64,000 nucleotides of DNA from Gammaproteobacteria bacterium. Its GTDB lineage: Bacteria; Pseudomonadota; Gammaproteobacteria; Thiohalomonadales; Thiohalomonadaceae. Positions 27,917-36,401 of the stretch are shown here, in pieces; within the stretch, counting starts at the first letter, position 1; each line of letters starts with the position of its first letter. The DNA is taken from positions 1 through 64,000 of the forward strand of contig QKED01000109.1 of NCBI GenBank assembly GCA_003252455.1, in the 5' to 3' direction. Below the pieces are notes generated by a model. It made no database searches. It was not told the origin of the DNA and saw only the letters and a list, made by a program, of their open reading frames with translations. The position numbers were made by a program, and so were the translations under genes.

Positions 27917-28681
27917 TTATTCGGCGGGTCGCTCGACCTTCGCCCCGGTGGCGATACGGGTCAGCGCGGGGGCATCGAGGATCTGCACGTGCTTGCGCTG
28001 GGCATTGATGATGCTGCGCTCCTGAAACTTGGTAAAGAGGCGACTCACCGTCTCCACGGCCAACCCCAGGTAGTTGCCGATGTCGTTGCGCGACATGCTC
28101 AGATTGAACTCGTAGGCGGAGAAGCCACGTCGGCAGTAGCGCCCGGAGAGGCTCAAGAGCAGCGCTGCGAGGCGCTCCTCGGCACTCTTCTTGCCGAGCA
28201 GCAGGAGCAGGGACTGATCGTCGAAGATCTCCTTACTCATGATCTTCAGCAACTGGGCCTGCAGGCTCGGGATCTGCTGGCTCAGGTCACCGAGCAGGTC
28301 GAAGGGGATCTCACACAGGCTGGTGGTCTCCAGGGCCCGTGCCGCACAGGGGTGCTGCTGGTTGTGGATGGCATCGAGGCCGAGCAGCTCACCGGGGAGA
28401 TGAAAGCCGGTCACCTGCTCCTGGCCATCCTCGGCGGGGATGAAGGTCTTGATCGAGCCTGAACGCACCGCATAGATGGCGCTGAAGCCATCCCCGACAC
28501 CGAACAGTTGCTCACCCCGCTTGAGCGGGCGACGACGACGGATGATGCGGTCGAGACGGTCGAGGTCGGCGGTGTCGATCCCCACGGGCAGGCAGAGCTG
28601 GAACAGGTTGCAATCCTTGCAGGCGACACGAAAACCCTGCGTCGTTACCACGTCATTGCCCGGTTTCTCGTTCGTGGTCAT
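27917..28681 (-). CDS. fnr: Fnr/Anr-family oxygen-sensing transcription regulator
   Basis: This 254-residue protein has the Fnr-type iron-sulfur cysteines: Cys21, Cys24 and Cys30 (ACKDCNLFQLC) plus Cys112 (HPCAARA). A cyclic-nucleotide-type sensor domain, a dimerisation helix and an HTH with MSRNDIGNYLGLAVETVSRL follow; the recognition helix ExxSR is the Fnr form that reads TTGAT. It should activate genes at low oxygen. It lies directly upstream of ccoNOQP in the same direction, and that operon is its obvious target. It is divergent from hisB. Confidence 0.95.
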   Translation of the reverse strand: MTTNEKPGNDVVTTQGFRVACKDCNLFQLCLPVGIDTADLDRLDRIIRRRRPLKRGEQLFGVGDGFSAIYAVRSGSIKTFIPAEDGQEQVTGFHLPGELLGLDAIHNQQHPCAARALETTSLCEIPFDLLGDLSQQIPSLQAQLLKIMSKEIFDDQSLLLLLGKKSAEERLAALLLSLSGRYCRRGFSAYEFNLSMSRNDIGNYLGLAVETVSRLFTKFQERSIINAQRKHVQILDAPALTRIATGAKVERPAE

Positions 28682-28751
28682 GGCCCAACCTCAATGAGCG
28701 GGCATCCCACCCGCGACCTAAACCCTCATCCTCTTATATCTAGCCCCAAAG

Positions 28752-28796
28752 ACGCAAGCCCGGCCTTATGGGCCAATGGTTTTCTCGCGCTTGCGT
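28752..28796. promoter_or_regulatory. inverted repeat in the fnr-hisB divergent promoter region
   Basis: ACGCAAG (28752-28758) and CTTGCGT (28790-28796) bracket an inner GGCC/GGCC hairpin. The element lies in the 162-bp region that must hold both the fnr and his promoters. No run of His codons is present, so it is not a classical his leader attenuator. Confidence 0.4.
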
Positions 28797-28843
28797 AGCG
28801 AGTATCCTACGCCCTTACTTTATCTACAGTGGGAGTAGCGAGC

Positions 28844-29437
28844 ATGGCTGAGCGCCGGGTCAAGGTCACCCGAGAGACCCTGGAGACGAAGATCGTCGTC
28901 AGTGTCGACCTCGACGGCAGCGGTCGGGCCCAACTGGCCAGCGGCGTCCCCTTCCTCGACCACATGCTCGACCAGATCGCCCGCCACGGCCTCCTCGACC
29001 TGGAGGTCGAGTGCGACGGCGACCTGGCGATCGACGCCCACCACAGCGTCGAGGATATCGGTATCACCCTCGGTCAGGCGGTGCGTCAGGCCCTCGGCGA
29101 CAAGCGCGGCATCCGCCGCTACGGCCACGCCTACGTGCCCCTCGACGAGGCCCTCTCGCGCGTGGTGCTCGACCTCTCCGGGCGCCCCGGCCTCGAACAC
29201 CACGTCGACTACAAGCGCGAGACCATCGGCAACTTCGATACCGAGCTGTTCCACGAATTCTTCCAGGGCTTCGTCAACCACGCCGGGGTCACCCTGCACA
29301 TCGACAACCTGCGCGGGCGCAACGCACACCACATCGCCGAGACCGTGTTCAAGGCGTTTGGTCGTGCCCTGCGCATGGCCGTCGAGCCCGACCCGCGCAT
29401 GGCCGACCAGATGCCCTCCACTAAAGGAAGCCTGTAA
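28844..29437 (+). CDS. hisB: HisB, imidazoleglycerol-phosphate dehydratase
   Basis: This 197-residue monofunctional enzyme catalyses the sixth step of histidine synthesis. Metal-binding motifs [20 protein letters not shown] and [11 protein letters not shown] are all present. I chose ATG at 28844, which has GGGAG 8 nt upstream and gives the usual family length; an in-frame GTG at 28829 would add five residues. The fused phosphatase of enteric HisB is absent. hisH starts on the base after its stop. Confidence 0.97.
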   Translation: MAERRVKVTRETLETKIVVSVDLDGSGRAQLASGVPFLDHMLDQIARHGLLDLEVECDGDLAIDAHHSVEDIGITLGQAVRQALGDKRGIRRYGHAYVPLDEALSRVVLDLSGRPGLEHHVDYKRETIGNFDTELFHEFFQGFVNHAGVTLHIDNLRGRNAHHIAETVFKAFGRALRMAVEPDPRMADQMPSTKGSL

Positions 29438-30079
29438 ATGACCACAGTGGCCCTCATCGACTACGGCATGGGCAACCTCCACTCCGTGGCCAAGGCGCTC
29501 GAATACGCCGGTGCGACCCAGGTCAACGTCACCGCCGACCCCGCCACCATCCTCGCCGCCGACCGCGTGGTGCTCCCCGGCGTCGGCGCCATGCGCGACT
29601 GCATGGGCGAGATGCGCCGCCTAGAGCTGGTCGAGGTGATCACCGAGGCGGCCCAGAGCAAGCCCTTCCTCGGCGTCTGCGTCGGCATGCAGGCACTGAT
29701 GGAGCGCAGCGCCGAGAACGACGGCGTCGACTGCCTCGGCCTGCTCCCCGGCACGGTGGAGTTCTTCGGTAACGACCTGTGCGACGCCGAGGGTCACGCC
29801 CTCAAGGTGCCGCACATGGGTTGGAACCAGGTGCATCAAGAGCAGGCCCACCCGCTGTGGCGCGACATCCCCCAGGAGAGCCGCTTCTACTTCGTGCACA
29901 GCTACTATGTGCAGACCGACGAGCCGGGTCTCACGGCCGCCAGCTGCACCCACGGCAAGCGCTTCACCGCCGCCGTGGCGCGTGGCAACCTCTTTGCCGC
30001 CCAGTTCCACCCGGAGAAGAGTCAGCACGTCGGCCTGCAGCTCTACGCCAACTTCATCGCCTGGGACGGCTCGCTTTAA
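29438..30079 (+). CDS. hisH: HisH, glutaminase subunit of imidazole glycerol phosphate synthase
   Basis: This 213-residue class I glutamine amidotransferase shows the oxyanion segment PGVGAM, the nucleophile Cys81 in [11 protein letters not shown], and the His/Glu pair in QFHPEKSQ near the C-terminus. It provides ammonia to HisF. It starts immediately after hisB with no gap. The next gene, hisA, is separated by a 139-bp region carrying a dispersed repeat. Confidence 0.97.
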   Translation: MTTVALIDYGMGNLHSVAKALEYAGATQVNVTADPATILAADRVVLPGVGAMRDCMGEMRRLELVEVITEAAQSKPFLGVCVGMQALMERSAENDGVDCLGLLPGTVEFFGNDLCDAEGHALKVPHMGWNQVHQEQAHPLWRDIPQESRFYFVHSYYVQTDEPGLTAASCTHGKRFTAAVARGNLFAAQFHPEKSQHVGLQLYANFIAWDGSL

Positions 30080-30090
30080 CACCCAAATAC

Positions 30091-30174
30091 GCCACGGAGA
30101 CACGGAGGACACGGAGTTATAAGAAGGAGAGAATCCCTCCTTAATTCTTCTCCGCGTCCTCTGCGCCTCCATGG
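30091..30174. repeat. dispersed CACGGAGG-type palindromic repeat
   Basis: A GCCACGGAGACACGGAGG unit (from 30091) is answered by an imperfect inverted copy (about 30147-30174), with a central AAGGAG/CTCCTT stem at 30124-30142. The whole forms a long imperfect hairpin in the hisH-hisA gap. The same sequence family bounds the 495-bp element at 32424-32918. Confidence 0.8.
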
Positions 30175-30218
30175 CAAAGTATTCCCAACCAGCACAAGAC
30201 CAATCGAGGACCGCTGAG

Positions 30219-30959
30219 ATGCTGATCATTCCCGCCATCGACCTGAAGGATGGCAAGTGTGTACGCCTGCGCCAGGGGCGCATGGAGGACTCCACCACCT
30301 TCTCCGACGACCCGGTGGCGATGGCCGCCAAGTGGGTCGAGGCGGGCGCACGCCGTCTGCATCTGGTCGACCTCAACGGCGCCTTTGCCGGCAAGCCGGT
30401 CAACGGCGACGTAGTCAAGGCGATCGCCGCCGCCTTCCCCGAGGTGCCGATCCAGATCGGTGGCGGCATCCGCGACGAGGCGACCATCGAGGCCTACCTC
30501 GACGCCGGTGTGCAGTACGTGATCATCGGCACCAAGGCGGTCAACACCCCCGGCTTCATCAACGAGATCTGCGTCGAGTACCCCGGCCACATCATCGTCG
30601 GCCTGGATGCCAAAGACGGCAAGGTGGCCATCGACGGCTGGTCCAAGCTCTCCAAGCACGACGTCATCGACCTGGCCAAGCGCTTCGAAGAGGACGGCGT
30701 CGAGGCGATCGTCTACACCGACATCGGTCGCGACGGCATGATGACCGGCGTGAACGTCGAGGCCACCGTGCGCCTCGCCCAGTCCGTGCGCATCCCCATC
30801 ATCGCCTCCGGCGGCGTCACCAACCTCGATGATGTACGCGCCCTCTGTGGCGTGGCCAACGAGGGCATCATGGGCGCCATCACCGGACGCGCCATCTACG
30901 AAGGCACCCTCGACTTCGCCGAAGGACAGCGGCTCGCCGACGAGCTCACCTCCGCCTAG
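30219..30959 (+). CDS. hisA: HisA, ProFAR isomerase
   Basis: This 246-residue TIM-barrel enzyme isomerises ProFAR to PRFAR. The two catalytic aspartates are in [13 protein letters not shown] (near the start) and [13 protein letters not shown] at 30219 has GAGGA upstream and gives the standard N-terminus MLIIPAIDL; an upstream in-frame ATG at 30171 falls inside the dispersed repeat and is unlikely. It sits between hisH and hisF. Confidence 0.97.
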   Translation: MLIIPAIDLKDGKCVRLRQGRMEDSTTFSDDPVAMAAKWVEAGARRLHLVDLNGAFAGKPVNGDVVKAIAAAFPEVPIQIGGGIRDEATIEAYLDAGVQYVIIGTKAVNTPGFINEICVEYPGHIIVGLDAKDGKVAIDGWSKLSKHDVIDLAKRFEEDGVEAIVYTDIGRDGMMTGVNVEATVRLAQSVRIPIIASGGVTNLDDVRALCGVANEGIMGAITGRAIYEGTLDFAEGQRLADELTSA

Positions 30960-30994
30960 CCTCTTCGCACCGTAAGCCATACAGGACACCGCCC

Positions 30995-31768
30995 ATGGCA
31001 CTGGCCAAACGCATCATCCCCTGCCTCGACGTCGACAACGGCCGCGTGGTCAAGGGCGTGCAGTTCGTCGACATCCGCGACGCCGGTGACCCGGTGGAGA
31101 TCGCCAAGCGCTACGACGAACAGGGCGCCGACGAGATCACCTTCCTCGACATCACCGCCACCCACCACGAGCGCGACACCATGGTGCACGTGGTCGAACA
31201 GGTGGCCGGGCAGGTGTTCATCCCGCTCACCGTCGGCGGCGGCATCCGCAAGGTCGAGGATATCCGCACCATGCTCAACGCCGGGGCCGACAAGGTGGCG
31301 ATCAACTCCGCCGCCGTGAACCGCCCCGAGTTCGTGCGCGAGGCCGCCGAGAAGTTCGGCGCCCAGTGCATCGTCGTGGCCATCGACGCCAAGCGCGTCA
31401 GTGCCGACGACGAGCCGCGCCGCTGGGAGATCTTCACCCACGGCGGGCGCAAGCCCACCGGCATCGACGCAGTGGAGTGGGCCAAGCGCATGGTCAGCTA
31501 CGGCGCGGGCGAGATCCTCCTCACCAGCATGGACCGTGACGGCACCAAGGTCGGCTTCGACCTGGAGCTGACCGCCGCCATCGCCGACGCCGTGCCGGTG
31601 CCGGTGATCGCCTCCGGCGGCGTCGGTAACCTCGACCACCTAGTCGATGGTGTCACCCGGGGCCACGCCGAGGCGGTGCTCGCTGCGAGCATCTTCCACT
31701 TCGGCGAGTACACCATCCAAGAGGCCAAGGAGCGCATGGCCGCGGCGGGCATCGAGGTGCGGCTGTGA
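30995..31768 (+). CDS. hisF: HisF, cyclase subunit of imidazole glycerol phosphate synthase
   Basis: This 257-residue TIM barrel is a paralogue of HisA. Catalytic aspartates are seen in [14 protein letters not shown] and [13 protein letters not shown]. With HisH it converts PRFAR to IGP and AICAR. The stop codon overlaps the GTG start of the following small gene (GTGA), so the two are co-translated. Confidence 0.97.
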   Translation: MALAKRIIPCLDVDNGRVVKGVQFVDIRDAGDPVEIAKRYDEQGADEITFLDITATHHERDTMVHVVEQVAGQVFIPLTVGGGIRKVEDIRTMLNAGADKVAINSAAVNRPEFVREAAEKFGAQCIVVAIDAKRVSADDEPRRWEIFTHGGRKPTGIDAVEWAKRMVSYGAGEILLTSMDRDGTKVGFDLELTAAIADAVPVPVIASGGVGNLDHLVDGVTRGHAEAVLAASIFHFGEYTIQEAKERMAAAGIEVRL

Positions 31769-32034
31769 GCGAGGATATGCAACAACTCCTGCAGCAACTG
31801 GGTGTTTCCCAGGCCGAGATCCTGCAGATAGAGAACATGTTCGTCGCAGCACTGATCCTCACCCTCGTCTCCATCCTCCTCACCCTGTGGCTGGCCCACC
31901 GTCGAGGGCTCAACATGCCCTTCTGGACGGTGATGGTGTTGGTCTTCGGCCCCCTCGCCCTCCCCTTCGTCTTCTTCGGCAAGCCGAAAAAGGGGGCGTC
32001 CAAACCCGCGAGCGAGATCGATCGTCATGAGTGA
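31765..32034 (+). CDS. small two-helix membrane protein in the his operon
   Basis: This 89-residue protein has an N-terminal coiled segment ([18 protein letters not shown]) and two hydrophobic helices ([38 protein letters not shown]) with a Lys-rich tail. It starts at a GTG overlapping the hisF stop; an ATG at 31777 is an alternative. Its end overlaps hisI by eight bases. I do not recognise a characterised family. Tight packing argues it is real, not that it makes histidine. Confidence 0.75.
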   Translation: MSEDMQQLLQQLGVSQAEILQIENMFVAALILTLVSILLTLWLAHRRGLNMPFWTVMVLVFGPLALPFVFFGKPKKGASKPASEIDRHE

Positions 32035-32419
32035 ACAGTGGCTCGATGAGCTCAAGTGGGACGAACAGGGCCTTATCCCCGCCATCGCCCAGGAGCACGA
32101 CAGCGGCAAGGTGGTGATGTTCGCCTGGATGAACCGCGAATCCCTCGCCCTCACCCTCAAAGAGGGCTTCGCCATCTACTGGTCGCGCTCACGCGTCAAG
32201 CTGTGGCGCAAGGGCGAAGAGTCCGGCAACGTGCAGAAGATCCACAGCATTCGCGCCGACTGCGACCGCGACGTGCTGCTGCTCAGCATCGAACAGGTGG
32301 GCGGCGTCGCCTGCCACACCGGGCGCCACAGCTGCTTCTACTTCGAGCTGAAGGACGACCAGTGGCAGGCGGTCGAGCCCGTGCTCAAAGACCCGGCGCA
32401 GATGTACGGGAAGAAGTGA
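32027..32419 (+). CDS. hisI: HisI, phosphoribosyl-AMP cyclohydrolase
   Basis: This 130-residue enzyme has the HisI motifs [38 protein letters not shown] and the zinc/magnesium ligands in [11 protein letters not shown]. It opens the adenine ring of PR-AMP. It is separate from HisE here, not fused as in enterics. A 495-bp inverted-repeat element separates it from hisE. Confidence 0.97.
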   Translation: MSEQWLDELKWDEQGLIPAIAQEHDSGKVVMFAWMNRESLALTLKEGFAIYWSRSRVKLWRKGEESGNVQKIHSIRADCDRDVLLLSIEQVGGVACHTGRHSCFYFELKDDQWQAVEPVLKDPAQMYGKK

Positions 32420-32554
32420 ATTTGCCACGGAGGCACGGAGGACACAGAGTTTTGGTTTGGGGCTAACGGTCCATGTGGAAGTAACTATCGATGTCTCGTT
32501 TGGGTTGGAGGCGTCCTTTATTCTCGCTGTAGCTTTTGTAAAGGAGGTGCTGTC

Positions 32555-32764
32555 ATGAACAATTCGAACATTTTCACTGCCATTAAGTGGGTTTGCGTCG
32601 GGTGCGGAGTAGCATTATCGCGGGATAACGTCAGGGTGACGGCTCCAATCCAGCTAGAGACAGGTAGGTATCCGAAGCGTGGGCTTCCCAAAGGTAGTGC
32701 TATAGGGTTCGACTCCCTAGTCCCGCATCATTTTCATAGTTCAGCGTCTCTGGCAGTTGCATAG
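32555..32764 (+). CDS. doubtful 69-codon frame inside the inverted-repeat element
   Basis: The ATG is preceded by a near-perfect ribosome binding site (AAGGAGG at 32541-32547). The frame starts MNNSNIFTAIKWVCVGCG, then becomes unstructured and overlaps the tRNA-like segment. It has no recognisable domain. It could be a leader peptide or just part of the element. Confidence 0.3.
   Translation: MNNSNIFTAIKWVCVGCGVALSRDNVRVTAPIQLETGRYPKRGLPKGSAIGFDSLVPHHFHSSASLAVA
32620..32727 (+). ncRNA. tRNA-like structured segment, about 108 nt, unproven
   Basis: GCGGGAT (32620-32626) can pair with GTCCCGC near the 3' end as a 7-bp acceptor-like stem. TAGGG-TTCGACT-CCCTA makes a canonical T-arm with a 7-nt loop. 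Inside, CGTCA-GGG-TGACG and GGCT-CCAATCC-AGCT form further hairpins, the latter with a 7-nt loop lacking the usual U33. The long middle part rules out an ordinary tRNA. It may be a tRNA-derived or tRNA-mimic part of the surrounding element. Confidence 0.35.
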
Positions 32765-32951
32765 GGTGTGCTGAGGTACGGAGCGCACCGAATCCATCGG
32801 TGGTGTGCCTCCGTGGCTCATTCCCCTCCGGGTTCACCCCAACTCGACGTCATCCAACACATAGGCGATACTTGGCGCCCTGATCGACACCTCTCCGTGT
32901 CCTCCGTGCCTCCGTGGCGTATTCATCCGACAGAGAATCGACGACCCACCG

Positions 32952-33269
32952 ATGAGTGACATCCTGCAACAGCTGGCCACGGTGCTCGAAGAGCGCAAGG
33001 CCGCCGACCCCGACTCCTCCTACGTCGCCAAGCTCTACAGCAAGGGGCTCGACGCCATCTTGAAGAAGGTGGGCGAAGAGGCCACCGAGACGGTGATGGC
33101 GGCGAAGGACGGCGAGGCCGACAAGATCGTCTACGAGGTGGCCGACCTCTGGTTCCACACCATGGTGCTGATGAGCCAGCAGGGCATCGACCACAACCGC
33201 GTGCTCGCCGAGTTGGAGCGCCGCTTCGGCCTCTCCGGGCTCGAAGAGAAGGCCAACCGAGGGAAATAA
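32952..33269 (+). CDS. hisE: HisE, phosphoribosyl-ATP pyrophosphohydrolase
   Basis: This 105-residue all-alpha MazG-like enzyme hydrolyses PR-ATP to PR-AMP, the second histidine step. The family pattern [14 protein letters not shown] and [14 protein letters not shown] is clear. hinT starts on the second base after its stop. The 495-bp inverted-repeat element lies just upstream, so it may need read-through from the his promoter or a local one. Confidence 0.97.
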   Translation: MSDILQQLATVLEERKAADPDSSYVAKLYSKGLDAILKKVGEEATETVMAAKDGEADKIVYEVADLWFHTMVLMSQQGIDHNRVLAELERRFGLSGLEEKANRGK

Positions 33270-33270
33270 G

Positions 33271-33618
33271 ATGAGCGACTGCCTCTTCTGTAAGATCGCC
33301 GCCGGCGAGATCCCCGCCAAGGTCGCCTATCAGGACGCGCAGATGGTGGTGTTCCACGACATCGCCCCTGCCGCCGAGGTGCATCTACTGGCCATCCCCC
33401 GCGCGCACCTCGCCAGCCTCGATGAGGCCACCCCGGAGCACGACGCCCTGCTCGCGCACATGCTGCGCCAGCTGCCGAGACTGGCCCGGGAGCACGGCCT
33501 CGACAGCGGCTTTCGCACCATCATCAACACCGGCAAGGGGGGCGGCCAAGAGGTCTTCCACCTGCACATGCACCTGCTCGGCGGCACCAAGCTGCCCGGC
33601 TTCAAGTGCACCGACTAA
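33271..33618 (+). CDS. hinT: HinT-like HIT-family nucleotide hydrolase
   Basis: This 115-residue protein has the HIT motif FHLHMHLLGG at its C-terminus and the N-terminal CLFCKIAAGEIPAKV. HIT proteins hydrolyse purine nucleoside phosphoramidates. It lies directly behind hisE and before tatA, an arrangement I know from other gammaproteobacteria. Confidence 0.95.
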   Translation: MSDCLFCKIAAGEIPAKVAYQDAQMVVFHDIAPAAEVHLLAIPRAHLASLDEATPEHDALLAHMLRQLPRLAREHGLDSGFRTIINTGKGGGQEVFHLHMHLLGGTKLPGFKCTD

Positions 33619-33639
33619 GAGAAACGGGAGAACACCACC

Positions 33640-33849
33640 ATGGGTATCAGTATCTGGCAATTGGTCATCATCCTCGCCATCGTCGTACTGCTGTTCGGCA
33701 CCAAGAAGCTGCGCAACATGGGCGGCGACCTCGGCGGCGCGATCAAGAACTTCAAAAAGGCGGTCGGCGAGGGTGAGGCCGAGGCGGCCGCAGGCAAGAA
33801 GGACGGCAACGTCATCGAAGGCAAGGTCGAAGAGAAAGACCGCACCTAA
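33640..33849 (+). CDS. tatA: TatA, twin-arginine translocase pore component
   Basis: This 69-residue protein has an N-terminal helix ([18 protein letters not shown]) followed by the TatA hinge [23 protein letters not shown], an amphipathic helix and an acidic tail. Many TatA copies form the transport path for folded proteins. The window itself encodes three Tat substrates: SoxB, SoxY and the amine oxidase at 52.8 kb. Confidence 0.96.
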   Translation: MGISIWQLVIILAIVVLLFGTKKLRNMGGDLGGAIKNFKKAVGEGEAEAAAGKKDGNVIEGKVEEKDRT

Positions 33850-33872
33850 CCCCCTGCCCGCGAGTACCCGCC

Positions 33873-34271
33873 ATGTTTGATATCGGCTTCTGGGAGCTGG
33901 CGATGATCGGCGTGGTCGCCCTCGTGGTGATCGGCCCCGAGCGGCTACCCGCCGTGGCCCGGGGGGTCGGGCGCTGGTTCGGCAAGATCCGCTACTTCAT
34001 GGCCAGCGTGAAGGCCGATATCGACAAGGAGATCCGCGCCGACGAGCTGCGCCGCATCCTCGACGAGCAGGCCAAGAAGAGCGGCCTGCACGAGATCATC
34101 GAGCAGACCTCCGACATCGCCAACGAGGCCGAGCGCGCTGTGCGCGAGAGTCAGGTGGCGCTGACACGACAGGCGCAGCAGGATGCCCTCGGCGGTCACG
34201 GCGCGCCGAGCCCCGCCGCGCCCACCCCGGCCGAGGATACCCCCCAGACCCCTGAACAGAAGCCGTCATGA
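33873..34271 (+). CDS. tatB: TatB, twin-arginine translocase receptor component
   Basis: This 132-residue protein starts [20 protein letters not shown] with the TatB glutamate at position 8, then GPERLP and a long amphipathic helix. The C-terminus is Pro- and Ala-rich. TatB joins TatC in recognising twin-arginine signals. Its last codon overlaps the tatC start (ATGA). Confidence 0.95.
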   Translation: MFDIGFWELAMIGVVALVVIGPERLPAVARGVGRWFGKIRYFMASVKADIDKEIRADELRRILDEQAKKSGLHEIIEQTSDIANEAERAVRESQVALTRQAQQDALGGHGAPSPAAPTPAEDTPQTPEQKPS

Positions 34272-35164
34272 ACCAGTTCCAGCCGGGCGGCGAAGAGGCC
34301 CCCTTCTTAAGCCACTTGGTCGAGCTGCGCGACCGCCTGCTGCGTTGCGTGCTGGTCGTGCTGGTGATCTTCCTCGGCCTCTTCTACTGGGCCAACGACC
34401 TCTACACCCTGCTCGCCGAACCGCTGCTCAGCCATCTGCCCGAGGGCGGGCAGATGATCGCCACCGAGGTCGCCTCGCCCTTCTTGACCCCCTTCAAGCT
34501 GGTGCTGGTGTTGTCGATCTTCGTCGCCATGCCGTTCCTGCTCTACCAGCTCTGGAGCTTCGTCGCCCCCGGTCTCTACGAGCACGAGAAGCGCCTCGCC
34601 ATGCCCCTGCTGGCGTCGAGCACGGTGCTCTTCTACTGCGGTATGGCCTTCGCCTACTTCGTGGTCTTCCCATTGGTGTTCGGCTTCTTCACCAGCGTCG
34701 CCCCCGAGGGGGTGGCGGTGATGACCGACATCGGCAAGTACCTCGACTTCGTGCTCAAGCTCTTCTTCGCCTTCGGCATCGCCTTCGAGGTGCCCATCGC
34801 CATCATCATCCTGGTGGCCACCGGCATGACCACCCCGGACGCCCTGGCCGAGAAGCGCCCCTACATCATCGTCGGCGCCTTCGTCGTCGGCATGCTGCTC
34901 ACCCCGCCAGACATCTTCTCGCAGACCTTCCTCGCCGTGCCCATGTGGGCCCTGTTCGAGCTGGGGTTGGTCTTCGCCCGGCGCCTGCCCAAGCGCGAGG
35001 AGGAGGAGTATCCCTACGACGAGGTAGAGTTGGAGGACGACGCCGCCATGGAGCAGGCCCTCGACCGCTACGAACAAGACGCGGCGCGCCTCAACGAGGA
35101 GATCGACCTCTACGGCGACGACGACGACAAACCCCGCCCCCCCACCCCGGGTACGCCTAAATAG
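34268..35164 (+). CDS. tatC: TatC, twin-arginine translocase receptor
   Basis: This 298-residue protein has six membrane helices, the N-terminal [13 protein letters not shown] and the conserved [21 protein letters not shown] and FGIAFEVPI. TatC binds the twin-arginine signal peptide. The acidic C-terminal extension (about 40 residues after the last helix) is longer than in many TatC proteins. Confidence 0.97.
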   Translation: MNQFQPGGEEAPFLSHLVELRDRLLRCVLVVLVIFLGLFYWANDLYTLLAEPLLSHLPEGGQMIATEVASPFLTPFKLVLVLSIFVAMPFLLYQLWSFVAPGLYEHEKRLAMPLLASSTVLFYCGMAFAYFVVFPLVFGFFTSVAPEGVAVMTDIGKYLDFVLKLFFAFGIAFEVPIAIIILVATGMTTPDALAEKRPYIIVGAFVVGMLLTPPDIFSQTFLAVPMWALFELGLVFARRLPKREEEEYPYDEVELEDDAAMEQALDRYEQDAARLNEEIDLYGDDDDKPRPPTPGTPK

Positions 35165-35174
35165 CCCCGCGCGC

Positions 35175-35199
35175 GACCCGGATCGTGGCGCTCCGGGTC
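35175..35199 (+). terminator. hairpin after tatC, possible terminator
   Basis: GACCCGGA and TCCGGGTC form a perfect 8-bp stem 10 bp beyond the tatC stop. The T-rich part (ATTTTG) follows only about 8 nt later, so termination is likely but not certain. Confidence 0.5.
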
Positions 35200-35317
35200 A
35201 GAGCGTAATTTTGCGTAAACTCTCACACCTGCGGCCATCGGCGCACTTTTCACCGGGCATGCGGCTCTTTACCATTGGGCACTCAGCACCCCAGTCCCCC
35301 GTGGAGAGGAAACAGCG

Positions 35318-35728
35318 ATGGCCTTTATGCCCTGGAGCGACCGGTTTATCACCGGACTTGCGCAGATCGACGAACAGCACCACTGGCTGGTGGACCAGAC
35401 CAACCGTCTGTACGACGAGATCACCCACGAGAGCCCCGACCCGGCGGCGATCCACCAGATCCTCGAAGGGCTGGTGGAGTACACCTTCAACCACTTCATC
35501 GTCGAAGAGGAGCTGTTCGCCCGCCACGCCTACCCCGAGAACGAGGCACACAAGGCCGAGCACGACCGCTTCACCAAGCTCGCCGCCGAGGTGCTGCTCA
35601 AGCACGAGGGGGGCGACAACGTGAGCCGTGAGATCCTGGAGTTCCTCAAGGAGTGGCTCAAGCACCACATCCTAGAGGTGGACATGGCCTACGTGCCCTT
35701 CCTCAAGGCGCACGACGAGGCCTCCTGA
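35318..35728 (+). CDS. bacteriohemerythrin
   Basis: This 136-residue four-helix protein carries the di-iron ligands of hemerythrins: DEQHHWLVDQTNRLYD, FNHFIVEEELFARH, AHKAEHDRF and LKHHILEVDMAY. It should bind oxygen reversibly in the cytoplasm; there is no signal peptide or fused sensory domain. GAGAGGAAAC precedes the ATG. Hemerythrins are common in microaerophilic sulfur oxidisers, where they may buffer or deliver oxygen. Confidence 0.95.
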   Translation: MAFMPWSDRFITGLAQIDEQHHWLVDQTNRLYDEITHESPDPAAIHQILEGLVEYTFNHFIVEEELFARHAYPENEAHKAEHDRFTKLAAEVLLKHEGGDNVSREILEFLKEWLKHHILEVDMAYVPFLKAHDEAS

Positions 35729-35744
35729 GCCCCTGGGAGCCCCT

Positions 35745-35996
35745 ATGCCAACCTATGACTACGGCTGCGAGGCCAACGGCACCATCGTCGAGGTGCGCCA
35801 CGCTATGAGCGAGACACTCACCACCTGGGGCGAACTGTGTGCAGCGGCCCAACTCGCCCCTGGCGACACCCCACTCGACGCCCCGGTCAGGCGTCTGCCG
35901 ACCGGCGGCAATCTGGTCAACCGCAGCAACCTCGGTAGCGGCCCCGCCTGCGGCAACGGCGGTTGCCCGAGCGCCACACGCTGCGCCAAGGGCTGA
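35745..35996 (+). CDS. FmdB-like small zinc-ribbon protein
   Basis: This 83-residue protein starts MPTYDYGCEANG, followed by VEVRHAMSETLTTWGELCAAA, a pattern of the FmdB/putative regulatory protein family. It has cysteines at positions 8, 28 and in the tail (ACGNGGCPSATRC), giving a possible metal site. It lies 16 bp after the hemerythrin gene, suggesting co-transcription. The function of such proteins is not established. Confidence 0.8.
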   Translation: MPTYDYGCEANGTIVEVRHAMSETLTTWGELCAAAQLAPGDTPLDAPVRRLPTGGNLVNRSNLGSGPACGNGGCPSATRCAKG

Positions 35997-36073
35997 ACCG
36001 CCCTCCCCTCAGCGTATCCACCGCATCCTTTACGCCCCGTTCAGGGGCAGCGCACAGCCACGACGCCAGACGA

Positions 36074-36316
36074 CTATTTCGTCTGCTGGTCGATGGCGCG
36101 CTCGATCCCCTGTGCCGCCTGTTTGGCCAGGCAAGCGGTCTGGTCGGCGATACACTCCGCCTTGCAGCCGGCCCGGCCCAAGTCGGAGTTGAAGTTGGCC
36201 ACACTGCACCAGGTCGAGCAGACGGTCTGCTGCTGCTCGCAACTGCCCCAGATGGGCAGGGTACCGATGGCCACGGCGGCCACCACAATAATGATAAGGA
36301 TCATCTTCACGCGCAC
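36074..36316 (-). CDS. small Cys-rich exported or anchored protein
   Basis: This 80-residue protein has one N-terminal hydrophobic helix (MILIIIVVAAVAIGTLPIWG), then a compact domain with six cysteines (CEQQQTVCSTWCSVANF, GCKAECIADQTACLA). The even number suggests disulfides in the periplasm. It ends convergently against the FmdB-like gene. I know no family name. The cysteine spacing and clear signal argue for a real gene. Confidence 0.65.
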   Translation of the reverse strand: MRVKMILIIIVVAAVAIGTLPIWGSCEQQQTVCSTWCSVANFNSDLGRAGCKAECIADQTACLAKQAAQGIERAIDQQTK

Positions 36317-36401
36317 TCTCCTGTGTTATGAATGTCAGTCTGTGGCCTCGGCCGGGCCCATTAGTCCACACCACGCCGCGAATGGCTAGACGAAATCGCC
36401 C

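Larger units (their letters stand above)
32424..32918. mobile_element. candidate MITE-like element with perfect 22-bp inverted ends
   Basis: The outer ends 32424-32445 and 32897-32918 are exact reverse complements over 22 bp, beginning GCCACGGAGGCACGGAGG. A partial inner copy (13 nt) is at 32805-32817. The ends belong to the repeat family also seen at 30091-30174. The interior holds a short frame behind a strong Shine-Dalgarno and a tRNA-like segment, but no transposase. It interrupts the otherwise tight hisI-hisE spacing. Target-site duplications are not evident to me. Confidence 0.6.

Noticed and set aside
28682-28843. Histidine-operon leader peptide with attenuator
   Set aside because: No short frame with a run of His codons is present, and no T-tract terminator precedes hisB.
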